From positions 1,860,001 through 1,924,000 of the forward strand of contig CANXME010002654.1 in the NCBI GenBank assembly GCA_948144175.1: a stretch of 64,000 bases of DNA. Reading direction: 5' to 3'. The notes beneath the pieces are model-generated. The model was given only the letters and a program-made list of their open reading frames with translations, was not told the origin of the DNA and made no database searches. Each line of letters starts with the position of its first letter. Position 1 is the stretch's first letter. The DNA comes from Closterium sp. NIES-65 (Eukaryota > Streptophyta > Zygnematophyceae > Desmidiales > Closteriaceae). This document shows, piece by piece, positions 20,101-32,411 of the stretch. The position numbers and the translations under genes are program-made.

Positions 20101-21107
20101 TGGTCGTGACGTAGACGCGGGAGGAGGCGACGCCTCGCCATCCTGCCCCGTCTCAGCGGTAGAGTAGAGCCGCGTTTCAGAAGTCGGCGCAGCCCTGGCT
20201 GATGGATCAGGCTGAGAATCAGTCTGAGCAAGAGTTGAGGCAGACGGTGGTACCGTGGGACGAAGGGCCTCTCTAATAGCGTGCTGCGTGGAAATCGCAC
20301 CAGGGAGACGAGTGCGGGCCATGTTAACAATAGCGCTCACAGATCGGAGGAAGTCAAGGCCCGTAAGGCCACGACTGATGTTGTTAACAATCGGAGGTAA
20401 TACATGATCTGTGTGGGTGGGAGGCGGGCTAGAGTCCGCCATGGCGATCGAGGGTTATTCAGTGCGGATTCCCAGAGCAGAGCTTACTGTTTGCAACCAC
20501 TGCAGAGCAGAGCCTGCCGAGCAAAGAAGAGACATACTGAACAGATGGAAGGGCGTGGTGAACGAGGTGGCCAGGTGCCACCAACATGTACTGCACTGGC
20601 TTGAGATGGGTGGGGTGATGGGAGTTGGAAGGCGCCTTGGGCAATGCCAACGCACAGAGGCAACACGCGGGAACTTGACTTACAATGTGCTACAATTGGT
20701 CAACTAGGGACAGTGACTGTGGACGTGTTAGTGGTGGTGGGTGTGAAGGGGGTACTGTAACGGGCGGTCATGCCTGCCGCATCGCTGTATGTTGCCCCAT
20801 GTGGGCCATTTTGTCGTCAATGTGAGTGGTGGTGGGCGACTCGCGTGTTTCGGCGCCAACTCTCGGAAATCAAGGATTGGGCCCCCTAGGCGCACAGTGT
20901 AACCGTTTTAGGGTACGCCTTACAAGAACCCTGACGCCTCAGGGTAGGCAGGTGTACACTACTATGAAATCTCAGGGTGATATAAAACCGACATCCTAAA
21001 ATCTCAGGGCTCGAAAAGCTAAGACCCTGATTCTTCAGGGCAAGGGTGTTATGTCAACCCTGAAATCAGGGTAATCAGGGTACTTTACCCTGATTTCAGA
21101 GGCCCTG
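17107..21107 (-). mobile_element. hAT-superfamily DNA transposon, 4,001 bp, complete ends
   Basis: It is flanked by an exact 8-bp target duplication CTCGACGA (17099-17106 and 21108-21115), the hAT hallmark. The terminal inverted repeats are CAGGGCCTCAGATTCAG on the left and CAGGGCCTCTGAAATCAG on the right (read inward). Both subterminal regions are packed with CCCTGA/TCAGGG motifs (17113-17250 and 20935-21105), many as small palindromes, the likely transposase binding sites. It interrupts the Copia-3 gag exactly between the two copies of the duplication. One transposase gene runs on the minus strand. Intact ends and exact duplication suggest a fairly recent insertion into an already old copia. 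Confidence 0.95.
17358..20442 (-). CDS. hAT transposase (ZNF862/ZBED-like), several exons
   Basis: Starts at the ATG at 20442 (MADSSPPPTHTD). A first exon of up to 329 codons has a Pro/Ser/Thr-rich N-terminus and then a zinc-finger-like segment (VKCTVC ... RTRKHKRAS) for DNA binding. Later segments are about 19358-18982 (catalytic region, GITCDESTD and GIATDGAPVMLGSSGG, ending HCVAHR), 18900-18546 (DVRWLSQGQAVERL), 18430-17965 and about 17775-17360. The last carries the C-terminal hAT dimerisation motif YPNLVKMWVAVAVLPLSTVE followed by a poly-Gln stretch and an acidic/Ser tail. Introns between segments have plausible GT/AG ends in part. Near 18790 the frame changes without an obvious intron, so activity is uncertain. 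Exon limits are approximate. Confidence 0.8.
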
Positions 21108-21684
21108 CTCGACGATCTCCAGCTGTTCCTACGGAGCGAGGCTAGGGATGGAATTTCACTGATAGAACATACGTCCGGATCCCTCCTTGCCCCACCTGCT
21201 ACAGCTGACCGCTCAGATCAGTCGAAGTGGCTTACACGTGACGCTATTGCCCACCTTGCTGTCCTCAATCACCTCCCGCTAGCTGAGAGAGCCCATTTTG
21301 GCTAGCATAAGACAGCCAAAGACCTCTATGACGCACTTGACCTCTACTGGTGCCCTAGGCCGCCTCATTCTGCCGTACCTCTTTCCTGAGCTCGCAGATT
21401 CCCGCACTATTGCTGATCTCATAACCCAACTTCGCTCTAATGAGACTCGCTACTGCGCCGCTCTCAAGCCGACCTTCCTCAAAGAGAACCCCCCCCCCCC
21501 CCCCCCCCCCTCGCTTTATATCACCCTGTACTTCCTTGTCACCCACCTCCCGGACTCCCTCTGCACAGTTAGGGACCACTTTCTCGCCCTTGACCCCACT
21601 GAGCTCACGCTTGCCTTGCTGGAGAAGTGCCTTCTCGAGGCTGAGACCACTACTGCCGCTGTCGCTGCCTCTCGTGGCACTCCC

Positions 21685-23170
21685 TGATAAAATCAGCAGT
21701 AGGAGTAGGCGCCATAGCTAGGAAAGCCCTAGCTAGGTAAGAAACAGTTTAGGCAAAAAGGGGTTCACTAGCAAGAATGAGGATACAAATAGCAAACCCT
21801 AGAAGGGTTGTACTTGCTATAGAGCACCCCACTACAGGCTAGAGCATAACATTCTGACACACCCCCATAGCCAAAGTGGGGTGTAATCAGCAGAGTAAGC
21901 AAAGCAGAACAAGCTCAGGGTGGATCACAATGTCACCACACATTCTGAGCACAAGTTCAAGAAGCAACAGTTTAAACTTCACAAATGTAAGCAAAGCTAG
22001 AGGCTATCGCAGAGGGCAGGTGAGGAGGAGGAGGCGAGACTGTAAGAGGAGAGGAGATAGGAGGCGACGACTGAAGCTGCAGACACACGGGCAACAGGAG
22101 GCACACTGGCACAGCGACTACCGGAAAAGCGCTACGGACTACTGGAGTAACTGGCCCCGCGGCTAAAAGTAGCGGCAGGCGAGCAACGGACCCACGGGCG
22201 ACTGGCACAGGTGGCTGCGACTGGGCTACCGGAGCAACTCCTCGGACAACAGGTGTTGCTGGCGACACGACGGCAATCTCCGTTCAACTTCCCCAAACAG
22301 TCCCACCCCCCCTGACACACACCCCCTGCTTCACCCCCTGCTTCCCCTACAGGAGCACGGAACGGCACACAGAAGCTGCACCCCCATACCCCCCACCCCC
22401 AAACCCTAATTCAGGAGAACAGGCAGCAGCAAGGGTGGGGCGCCATCAGAAGCACGGGGGACAGCGGGCAGCGCAGGATCAGCGAAGAACGGGCCGCCCA
22501 CGGGCCTGGCACAGCCGCCCGAACCGCGCGCAGGCAGCCCGAGCCACGCGCGGGCCTGGCGTAGCCCGTACGGGCCGCTCGCGGGCCTCGCGCAGCTCGT
22601 ACGGGCCGCACGCGGGCCTGGTGCAGCCCGTACGGGCTGCGCGCGTGCCTGGCGCAGCCCGTACGGGCCGCACGCAGGCTGTACGGGCCGCGCGCAGGCC
22701 ACGACGGGCGACAGGGGGCGACGCGCGGGTCCCCGTCGCCCGTCGCAGCGCCTCGCGGGAGCGACGCGCGGAGTGACGGGGCAGAAACCCACCGCGCGCC
22801 TCGGGGCGCACGGCGGGTAGAAAACCGCCGCGCGCCTCGGGGCGCACGGCGGGCAGAAAACCGCCGCACGCTCCGAGCGCGCGGCGGGATGAAAAATCCG
22901 TTGCACGCCACGGGGCGTGCAACAGACAGAGTAGCAGTAGCAGCGGAAGCAGTGAGGAGGGGCCCACAGGCCAGGAGCATATCGCTCTAATACCATGATA
23001 AAATCAGCACTAGGAGTAGGCGCCATAGCTAGGAAAACCCTAGCTAGGCAAGAAACAGTTTAGGCAAAAAGGGGCTCACTAGCAAGAATGAGGATACAAA
23101 TAGCAAACCCTAGAAGGGTTGTACTCGCTATAGAGCACCCCACTACAGGCTAGAGCATAACATTCTGACA
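21685..23170 (-). mobile_element. Non-autonomous copia-related LTR element, 1,486 bp, no coding sequence
   Basis: Two 175-bp LTRs (21685-21859 and 22996-23170) differ at about 5 positions. Target duplication CTCCC lies at 21680-21684 and 23171-23175. Reading on the minus strand, the 5' LTR is followed by a primer site TGGTATTAGAGC (22984-22995), a GC-rich repeat leader (about 22440-22900) and a tail (21860-21990) that closely resembles the 3' untranslated tail and polypurine tract of the autonomous copia elements. No gag or pol motif is present, so mobilisation would depend on proteins of a related autonomous copia. Confidence 0.92.
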
Positions 23171-23727
23171 CTCCCCGCTCCCCCTTCTTTGAAGGATGTG
23201 CTCCCTCCCCTCTCATACCCTCAGTTACCAGTGCTGCTGCTGTCGACCTCCTTGGTGCTGAGGAAGTCGGCGCTGCGTCTACTCCTAGTGATAAGCGCCG
23301 CAGTGGCAAGGGCAAGGGGGGTAAGCGAGGTGGGGGTGGCGCTAGCGGTGGTGGTAGCGGGGGTGGTGGTGGCGGGGGTGGAGGCGGTGGAGGTGGCACT
23401 GGAGGTGGAGGCGGTGGAGGTGGCGGGGGTGGTGGAGGTGGCCGGGGTGGTGAGGCGGCGGGGGTGGTGGAGGCGGGCGGAGTGGAGCTGACAGGGTGGA
23501 GGCTCTGGGGGCGCAGCTCGTGGCGGCGGAGGTTATGAGAGTGGACCGCAGCTGCCACTCCTCTCGGACACACCCACCCCTTAGCAGCTTCGTGAGTGGG
23601 TTGTCCAGCGTGGTTCCTCTGGGGGCTCTGGTCGCTGCTCGTATGTCAGGCGCACGGGGCCCAAGAAGGTTCAGACCTGCGGGAACCCTAGGCACACTGA
23701 GTATCGCTGCTTCGGTTGTCTTGAGGA

Positions 23728-24592
23728 TGTCAACGGGAGTTGTGTTTGGCCCCGTCCTCGCTTGGGCGGAGCCGCGAAACCACGGGGGTCCGTGGGAGCC
23801 GCGAAATCGTGGAGGGCCGTGGGAGCCGCGAAACCACGGGGGACCGTGGGAGCCGTGAAACCATGGGGGACCGCGGTGGCCGCGAAGTCACGGGAGGACC
23901 TCGGTGGCCGCGAAGTCACGGGAGGACCTCGGTGGCCGCGAAGTCACGGGGGGACCGCGGTTGCCACGAAATCGCGGGAGGACCGCGGTGGCCGCGAAAT
24001 CGCGGGAGGACCGCGAAATACCCGGCCAACCAGGATACCCGGGCGACGCGCGCGAATGTCGCCAGGGGTGTTTTCTGCAAGTACGATTTCGGGGGTGGTA
24101 TCCCGAGGTCGACGTGGCTAGTGGGCGCCGTCACGGGTGAAGTGTCTGCGCTGGGCGTGTGACGGGGAGTTGGGCGCCAACTAGCAGCGTGCACCTGCGA
24201 AGCTGGTGCACCATTGTCCCGCGGATGCATCGCTGTGCAGCCGACTTACTGCAGCGTTGGCACACCGCGGACGGGCAACGTTGGCAAGCCGCGACTCTGC
24301 TCTGCTGGAGCGCGGTCGACCAAGTCGTGTTGGCACGCGGTCGACCGTGCTGCGCTGGCAGTCGACCAACAGCCTTGCTAGGTCTGATGTAGTCTGTGTT
24401 GCCAATGTTGATGCCAATCATTCTGAACTTTTGTTGTCAGGTTTTCCTAGTAAAACGCTGGCCAATTTTCCCCGTGAACTAGCAAGCAGTGTTAGCACTT
24501 GGAATCGACCAAGGAACGAACGAACGCAGGGATCACACGAGCATCCGTGCCTGACCCGTAGTCTAGCTCCCGTTGCACTAGTTATCTCCGCA
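23728..24592 (+). mobile_element. Solo LTR (865 bp) of the Copia-4/Copia-8 lineage
   Basis: Flanked by an exact GAGGA duplication (23723-23727 and 24593-24597), starting TGTCAACGGG and ending ATCTCCGCA. The Copia-3 sequence continues across the site once one duplicate is removed. It contains CCTCGCTTGGGCGGAGCC, also found near the presumed LTRs at 42320-42350 and 63650-63680, and an internal 26-bp tandem array (GGTGGCCGCGAAGTCACGGG, 23760-24010). Confidence 0.8.
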
Positions 24593-27500
24593 GAGGATGC
24601 CTGGGTGGATGAGTTTGGTGATGAGCAGGAGGTCCCCAACTTGCTGGGATTGATAGCGAAAGGGAGTAGATGTGTTTGCTCTTGACTTTGCTGCTATCAA
24701 GAAGGGACTCTATGCTATGTATGTGGATGTTATTAGTGCTGAGGGTGCCTGTTACTTGTGTGTGCCTTGCACTGCTAGTGAGTCTGCTGCCGCTCTAGGT
24801 GCTACACCTCTGGCTCGGCTGAGGGGGGTGACCCTGTCGCTGATGACACGACGACCATTCGTCGCTCTCCACGCTTGAAGACTCCTCCTGGTTTTCTGCC
24901 TCGTCCGTCTTCGCCTCCTCTGCAGCCTGTAGCTGTGGACACTGGTGCTGCTGGGGGTGGTGACATTGGAGGTGAGGACGCAGGAAATGCTGGTCCTGGG
25001 GGTGCTGAGACTGGGGGTGTTGAGACTGAGGTGGGTTCTAGGGGTGCTGACTCTTGGGGTGTTGACTCTTGGGGATGCTATGAGTCCTAGTGGTGGTGGA
25101 GCCGTGGGTGCTCCTGTTGCAGGTGCCGGCGGTGGACACCAGCAGCTGCCTCGTCGACTCGAGATGCCCTCACTGTAGCAACTTCGTGAGTGGGTCGTTT
25201 CTTTGAGGCCGCTCTGGTGCTAGAGCTTGGAGTTTTCCAGCTCCTCGAGCTGCTGGTACTGGAGGTGCTGGGAGTGCTGGAGTTGCCGGAGCTGGAGGTG
25301 CTAGTGCTACTAGAGCTGGAGGTACTGGAGGTGCTGGAGCTGCTGGCACTGGGGGTGCTGGTGCTGCTGGAGGTGCTGGAGGTGCTGCTGGCACTAGAGG
25401 TGCTACAGCTGGAGGTACTGGAGGTGTTGGTGCTCCTTGTGCTGGAGGTGCTCGTCCTAGAGGTGATGGAGCTACCGGAGCTGGAGGTGCTGGAGTTGAT
25501 GGAGCTGCTGGCAATGGAGGTGCTGGAGCTAGAGTTACAGGAGGTGCTGGAGCTGCTGGCACTGGAGGTACTGGAGCTGCTGACGGTACGGATACTGCAC
25601 CGCGCTGACCGTTTTTCTACCCGTAGCCGCAGTCGTACCTGCTGCCTCCTGACTCGGCGCTTCTTCAGGTTCTTAGTCTTCCGTCTCCACTGGCCTTACT
25701 CCACCTCTGTTGTGTCCTCTGCCTAACCAATTAGAACCGCAGCTACTGCCTGGCTCTCCATTGAGGTGACTGAGTCCTAGAATGAGCGTGTCTTGAGCCT
25801 GAGACTCGTGCTTCCACACCTGTTCGTGCTCATCGTGTCGCCCATCCTTGTCCTCCTGCTGTCCCAGGCACTCACGTTATGGCACTTCGTCCTTCCTCTG
25901 TTCCACAACGTGTTGCCCTGCCGTCTCCCATGGCATCCTCTCTTCCTGACGTTCTTAACCCTGACTCTGACCTTGCTCGTGCTGCCAGTCCTACTGTTGT
26001 CACTGAGTCTACTGCTGCGTTTGCCCTAGTTACTGAGCTAGTCGACTTTGCAGCTAGGAGTCGTCTCGACTACGTCGCGAGTCTTGTTATTGAGTATGAG
26101 TATGTCTGTCCTCCGTCCGTCGGGGGTGAGCCTACCCTTAACAGTGACCTCCTTGAGGACAGGTAGTTTGAGCTTGAGTGTCTTGTGGCTGCTTTACCTC
26201 GTTTCGCATCCATGCTGCTTTGCTCTGAGGGAGACCCGGATGCACTTGACATCCCCACCCCGCGCTCTTGCAGAGAGACAATCTCGGGTGAGTACTCCTC
26301 TCAGTGGCAGGCAACCATGGACGTAGAGATGGCTTCCAAGAAGTCCACAGGCACCTACGTCGACGAGGTTCCCCCACTTGGGGCGAACATCGTCAGTGGC
26401 ATGTGGATTTTCAGAGTGAAACGACCGCCGGGTTCTCCGCCTGCCTTCAAGGCGCGTTAAAGTTGCTCGAGACTTCAGTCAGCGATAGGGAGACGACTAC
26501 TTCCTGACCTTCTCCCCAACCTCGAAGATGACTACTCTTCGAGTGTTGTTGCACGTTACAGCACAGCGTGACTACGAGCTGCACTCCCTCGACTTTTCCA
26601 CAACTTTCTTGCAGTGCATCCTTCACGAGGAGATCTAGCTGCGCCGCCCACCTGGCTTCACTGGGTCGTTTCCCGTTGGTACCCAGTGGAGCCTCCGGCG
26701 GCCAGTCTACGGTCTCAGCCAAGCGCCCCGCTAGTGGCATGACACACAGCGGACAACACTTGCGGCTCTTGGGTTTGCTCCTTCCTCGTCTAACCCGTCG
26801 CTTTTTCGACGCGCCAACACTTCTCCGCCGGCATTCTACGTTCTCGTGTACATCGACGATTTGGTTTTTGCTACTACTGACACTGAGGCGCGGGCCCTAG
26901 TGAAGGCAGAGCCACAGGAGAGACACACCTGCACTGACTTGGGTGAGCTGCGGAGCTATCTTGGCTTGCAGATGACCTGGGACAGAGCACGGCACACCAT
27001 CACCCTGACTCAGTCACATATGGTGCACCAGGTCCATCAGCGTTTTGGCTTCCAGCACTCCTCGCAATAGCCCACTCCTCTGCCTACTGGCCACTCGCTC
27101 TAAGCTCCACCTTCGGACGAGTCCGTAGAGTCGAGTGGTCTACATCCAAAGCTTGTTGGTTGCCTCATGTACGTGATGACGTGCACACGACCTGACCTCG
27201 GGTACCCTCTCAGCCTCCTGGCTCGCTACGTGGCTTCCGGTAGATACCGAAAGGTGCACTGGGATGCTGCAAAGAGGGTACTGCATTACTTGTGCAGTAT
27301 ATCGGGAATGGGGTTCGTGCTTGGAGGACGCGGTTCAGTGGTACACTCCTACGCTTCTTGGGCCGACGACCAAGCGACTTAGCGTTCGTCACAGGGTTAC
27401 ACCTTCAGTCTTGGCTCTGGTTTTGTCTCGTGGAAGTCCAATCGTTCTTCTTTTGTGCTTGGTTCCAGCTGTGAGGCCGAGATCTACGCTTGGGCTATGG

Positions 27501-28640
27501 CTGCACAGGAGCTAAGCGGCCTCGTTCTCCTCCAGTTCTGTATGTTGACAACAAGGCCATGCTTGCCTTGTGTCACGAGCAGAGACTGGAGCACAAAACG
27601 AAGCATTTTGCTCTTCGCTACTTTCTTGCTCGAGAGCTGCAGCAGCGTGGTCATCTTCGCCTTTCTTACGTGGCCTCTCGGGCCAACACTGCTGATGTCT
27701 TCACCAAGGCCCTCGGTTCTAGTAATCATCAGCGTTTTTGCACTGCTCTCGGGCTTCTGCCCGTTCTGCGTCGCCCGCTAGTCTCTGGATCTTACACTTG
27801 TTGTACACTGATATATATATATATATATATATTTATACTTGCATGTTTACTTTTGCTAGGTTGTGATCAGTGTACAGTTTTGCTATTATAACTCTGCATG
27901 TGAACTGGCCTTGTGGCCACTTGCTTGTGCTCAGAATGAGTGGCGAACTTGAGATCCACCCTGGGCTTTGCATTGCTTTGTTCTCTTGCCTGACTGGTCT
28001 TGTGACCGTTTGTTGTGTTGGCTATCCCTCACTTTGCCTAGGGGGGTGTGTCAAAACATACTTGAATGTTCTTATCTCTGCTAGGCTACAGTGAGTTGCT
28101 CGGTATAGAGTACAACTCTAGTTAGGGTTTCATACTTGTATCTCCTTGTTGCTAGTCATTCATCATTCCTCCTCAGTTCTCTCGACAATGAGGTCACTAC
28201 AAGCACCTAAAATAATAAAACCACAAATCAAAGTCCACACGAAGCAAAAACGTTGAGCATGACCCCTTGTAGCAGCAGCGGTGCTCTAAAGAAGGAAGTT
28301 GCCATAAAAGGCTTGATGCTGCGCATGGTGGGCTCGAAAATGGAAGTGCTGCTCCCTTGATTAACACCGGCAAACGCTATTCAAGCCGCTGCACCAGGAA
28401 GGAAGAGTAGAGGGGCAGATGGAAATGCACAATTGGAAAGGAATACCAAAATAGTGGGTTGGATATCGCCGTAGATAGAGAGAGCAAATGGATGGAAAAA
28501 CGACAGATTTTGTGCAAACGCAAGCATGATATAGACTTGTTGTGTCTCACACAATCAGCTGGGGGTTGGGTTGGGGAGAACGTTACACAAGATTTGTGTG
28601 TCCCCACGAACTCACCGTTCTTGCCAATCTGACCAACCCC

Positions 28641-28820
28641 TCAGTTGAGCCTATAGAGCGTCGGAGGTTGGCACGGCTTATACGGTTGGGGCGCAACACA
28701 CTGCTTGAGCTGGCCATGGCAGAGTTGATCCTTCTCAGGGCACACACACTTGTTCTTACCGTCCCTCACGATGCAGTTAGCAACTGACCCACGGTCGTCA
28801 TTGCAGCCTTTGGGACAAGC
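28641..28820 (-). CDS. Possible terminal exon of a small Cys-rich protein
   Basis: After an acceptor-like CCCAAAG, an open segment encodes about 55 residues with seven cysteines, including KCVCPEKDQLC and VAPQPYKPC, and ends at a TGA. The spacing hints at a disulfide-rich secreted domain, but I do not recognise the family, and no upstream exon or signal peptide could be found. It could be a gene remnant or chance. Confidence 0.3.
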   Translation of the reverse strand, partial: ACPKGCNDDRGSVANCIVRDGKNKCVCPEKDQLCHGQLKQCVAPQPYKPCQPPTLYRLN

Positions 28821-29099
28821 AAGGGGCGTTTGTGGAGACAGGGAGGAGGGACCAAATGAGGAGGAGGGAGAAGAATGGAAACAGCTAGGTTTATGGTTCG
28901 AATCAAACGAGTTCAAATCCATCACAGACAATTGCCACATGGTACTAGGGACGTCATAATACAGTGCGTGCAATTGAGCATGAAATTTTGCAAGAGAAAA
29001 TAGGGGGGCGGGGCAGATGCATGTGATGGCGCATGACAAACGCCTTGTGTGTTATTAAATGAAGCTAAGCATCGGCCTTCCAGTTGGACATCGCACACA

Positions 29100-29156
29100 A
29101 CACTACACACCACACCACGTTACCACACCACACCACACCACACCACGTATTACACG
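29100..29156 (+). repeat. CCACA-type short tandem repeat
   Basis: Repeats of CACCACACCACAC form an imperfect pentanucleotide array. Confidence 0.75.
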
Positions 29157-31540
29157 ACACCATGCATCAGGCTATGATGAGTCATTGCTGTGAATCATGG
29201 TGCAGTGTGGTGCAATCAACGACCCTTGACACGTGCATTGCCCTTACCGTGATGGGCAAGCGTGTCACACCTGGAAACGACCTCGGGTAGTCTCGAAGTC
29301 TTACCTATCTTGCATCATTGTCGTCGACCAGCTGCGTCAACCATTTGACCACCTGCTCACCACCTGCTGATTTCGACCACTCCCCTGTTGACAGCACCCC
29401 TGCTGCTGCCTCCTGTTTGATCGGCTCCCCTGTCTGCTGCTCCCCTGTCGTCGACGGCTTCCCATCCTGGTCGACGAGCTTGGCGCCTTGTCGACCGCCG
29501 GCGATGCCACCGCCCGGCGCCACAAGCGACGCCTCAAGGCTCCCCTCATCGCCGGTGGCCGACACAGGTGTCGACGCAGGCTGATCTACAACCGGGGAGG
29601 GAGGAGAAAGAACAGGGGGAGGTGGAAGAACCTCCACAACATCCTCATCAGCAGGCTCGTCGACGTCGGCGAGCAGTGGAACCGTCGCTGTCGAGGTGTC
29701 TGTCGGCGGGTGAGCCTGCGTCCGCCCCGACGCCGGCCCATACTTCGCCTTCCACACCTCCAGTGTCAGCGTCTCGAAGAAGATCACCCCGGCCGACATG
29801 ACCACCTTGTTGCCGGTTAGGTCGAGCACCTCCCAGCCCTTGCTCTTTGGCGACACACCCAGGTGAAGCCCCCAGTGGGCCTTTGGTGCCAGCTTCCCAC
29901 CACGCTGCTGCTCGGGAATCATGAAATGCACCATGCAGCCCCACACCCGTGCCAACATGAGATTGGGCTTCTTCCCAGTCAGCAGCTGGTACGGCGTCGT
30001 CCTCGGCCGGGTTGTCGACCACTCCAAGCAGCTGCGCACCCAAACAGCTTGGCGTAGAGCGAGGTGCCACCAGTGGTGCTGCATGCCCATATGTACAAGC
30101 ATCGTACGCACGGGCTCGACGGGCGTGCGCATCCCCCGCTCAGCCATGCCGTTCTGCTGCAGAGTGTAGGGGCACGTCAGATCGTGGACAGTGTCCTTCC
30201 CGTTGACGAAATTGGTGAACTCCTTCCCAAGGAACTCCCCTCCTCGGTCAGAGCGGAGCATCAGCACCGTCTTCTTCATCTGCCGTTCCACCAGCACCAG
30301 CCACTGTTGAAACTCCCGCAGCACATCGCTCTTCTTAGCGACTGGCATTGCCCACACGAACCGAGTGTGGCGATCCTTCAGCAGCAAGAAGTACAAGCTG
30401 CCATCCTTGGCAGCCACTCGAAATGGCCCGCACAAGTCAATGTGCATGACAACCAGTGCCTCTTCGGTGGTCGAGCCCTTGTCGGGGAAGGTGTGCCGCG
30501 CCAGCTTTTCTCCGACGCACGAGACACACGGCGGGTCTGCTCCAGTCGGCGGCGTGATGTCGAGCCCAGTAGCAACTTCATGCTTCACAGAGCTCTTGAT
30601 CGTGTCGACGTCGACGTGCGCGAGCCTTGCATGCAATCGTCGCCGAGACGATCGTCCGCAGAGCTACCACCTCGGTCGATGGCGACTGCGTAGAGCAAGG
30701 GCGGAGGTCGGTGCAGAGGACTCATCCAGTGTAGCGTGCTCGACCGAGCACCTCCTCGGTCGAGGCGACGAGCAGCATCTCGTCGCTGTCGCCTTGCAGC
30801 TGCACTCCGTTCTCCTTTAGTTGGCCAGCTGACAGCAGATTCGCCTGTACGCCCTGAACGTAGAGCACGTCTGGGATGAGGAATTGCTCCTCGGCCTCCC
30901 CTTGTAGAGCGAAGGTTCCACAACTCTCGACAGGTTGCAGCGCCCCGTTGAATCCACGCACGTGCTTCACTCCGTCGCTCGGAGCCATGTCGACGAAGAC
31001 CGCCTTCGACCCCATCAGGTGGTGAGAGCACCCGCTGTCGAGCAACACCGCCATCAGGTTGGCCTGCACAGCTGCCGCCACCGCCTGGAAGTCCTCGCCC
31101 CCTCCGGTGCCAACGAGACTGTCGGCTCCACCACGCCGACCATCGAGCACGACGCCTCCCCGTCGCCTCGGCCCTTGCCGATGGAGCCGTCGACGTCCTT
31201 TGTCGACGACGTCTTCTTCGACGTCTGCTTCTCCTTACGCGGCTTAGCATCTCGACGGGGGCGACGGCTGGTCGACCGGCCATGGCCTCCCTTGATGTCG
31301 TCCTCGTCGCTGTCGTCGCGGTCAGGGCACTTGTAGGAAAGGTGGTCGGGTTCGTGGCAGATCCAGCACTCCCGCCGTCCACCACCACCTCCACGGCCCT
31401 TGTCCCGCGTCGACCTCTTCTCGTTGACATCCTTCGTCGACCGCCCACCTCCGCTACCACCTCTGCTCGGCTTCCCGTGCTGTCCTTGCAGCTGATTCAA
31501 CTTCGTCAGTGCAGCGTAGTTTGACTGTGGAAGGAGCTCC

Positions 31541-31672
31541 TGTCAGAAAGAACGAACGGGAATGAATGAACTAGCAGCAGGATGGGTACAAGTAGCAAAC
31601 CCTAATTTGGGTTGTACCCCATATGGGCTACCCCACTACAGCCTACACAATAAGCAGCATATATGTTGGACA
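31541..31672 (-). mobile_element. Solo LTR of a Copia-7-like family in Copia-4
   Basis: A 132-bp TG...CA repeat with the family core (GGGGTAGCCCATATGGGGTA) and exact GCTCC duplications at 31536-31540 and 31673-31677. LTR-LTR recombination removed the interior. Confidence 0.9.
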
Positions 31673-32411
31673 GCTCCGTAGGCTGTTCGGCCTCCTGCAT
31701 CGCCTCGTCTTGAAGGATGTAGCTGGTGATGAAGTCCTCGTCGAGGGACTCACGCGTGCCGGGCACCATCATCATCCTCTTCATGAGGTTGTAGCCACGT
31801 GGCAGGCCCTTGGCAATGTGGGTGATGTAGGACGTCGTCGAGTATTTGGCGCCCGCCATCCGCATCTTAGCCAGGATCTATCGAGCATAGTTGCAGTAGT
31901 CCGTCGCCGACTCTTGCTCGCCCATCCGAATGTGTGTCAGCATCTCCTCCAGATGTCCGATGTACAGGTTGTCCTTGACCTGGTACGTCGACAGGATGGT
32001 GTCACAGGATCGAATTCTCAATCGAAACTTGTCAATAAAACCGAATACAAGGCCTATTTATACTCGGTAAGTACAAGGATAAACGAGATAAAACGAACCT
32101 TCAGGAACACACCCTTCCCGATACTACAATCACAAGTGCGCATAAGCACGCAAGTCTATTGGCACTCGGGATTACGCCCAGATTACGCCGTATACACCAC
32201 TGTCGGCGCTGTCGGTGCCGTATAATAGGTATGTCGGTGGGAAAAGTAGGAAATAAGAGAAATAAATAGAAGGCTCTAGGAAATAGAATAGTAGGCCGAT
32301 TGAGATGAGATAAAGACCAAAATAAAGAGGAGAAAAGGGAGAATAGGATAACAGAAAAATATAATAGTGAGAAAGTATTATAACGGGGACGTCCTCTCAC
32401 ACTTCCCCCCC

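Larger units (their letters stand above)
28188..29304. other. Spacer between Copia-3 and Copia-4, possible host sequence
   Basis: About 1.1 kb without transposon hallmarks. It holds one possible Cys-rich exon on the minus strand (28641-28820) and a short pentanucleotide array (29100-29156). Confidence 0.5.

Noticed and set aside
32000-32401. Independent repeat unrelated to the gypsy element
   Set aside because: It matches 37636-38037 over 402 bp, and the pair is flanked by GATGG, so they are the two LTRs of one element.
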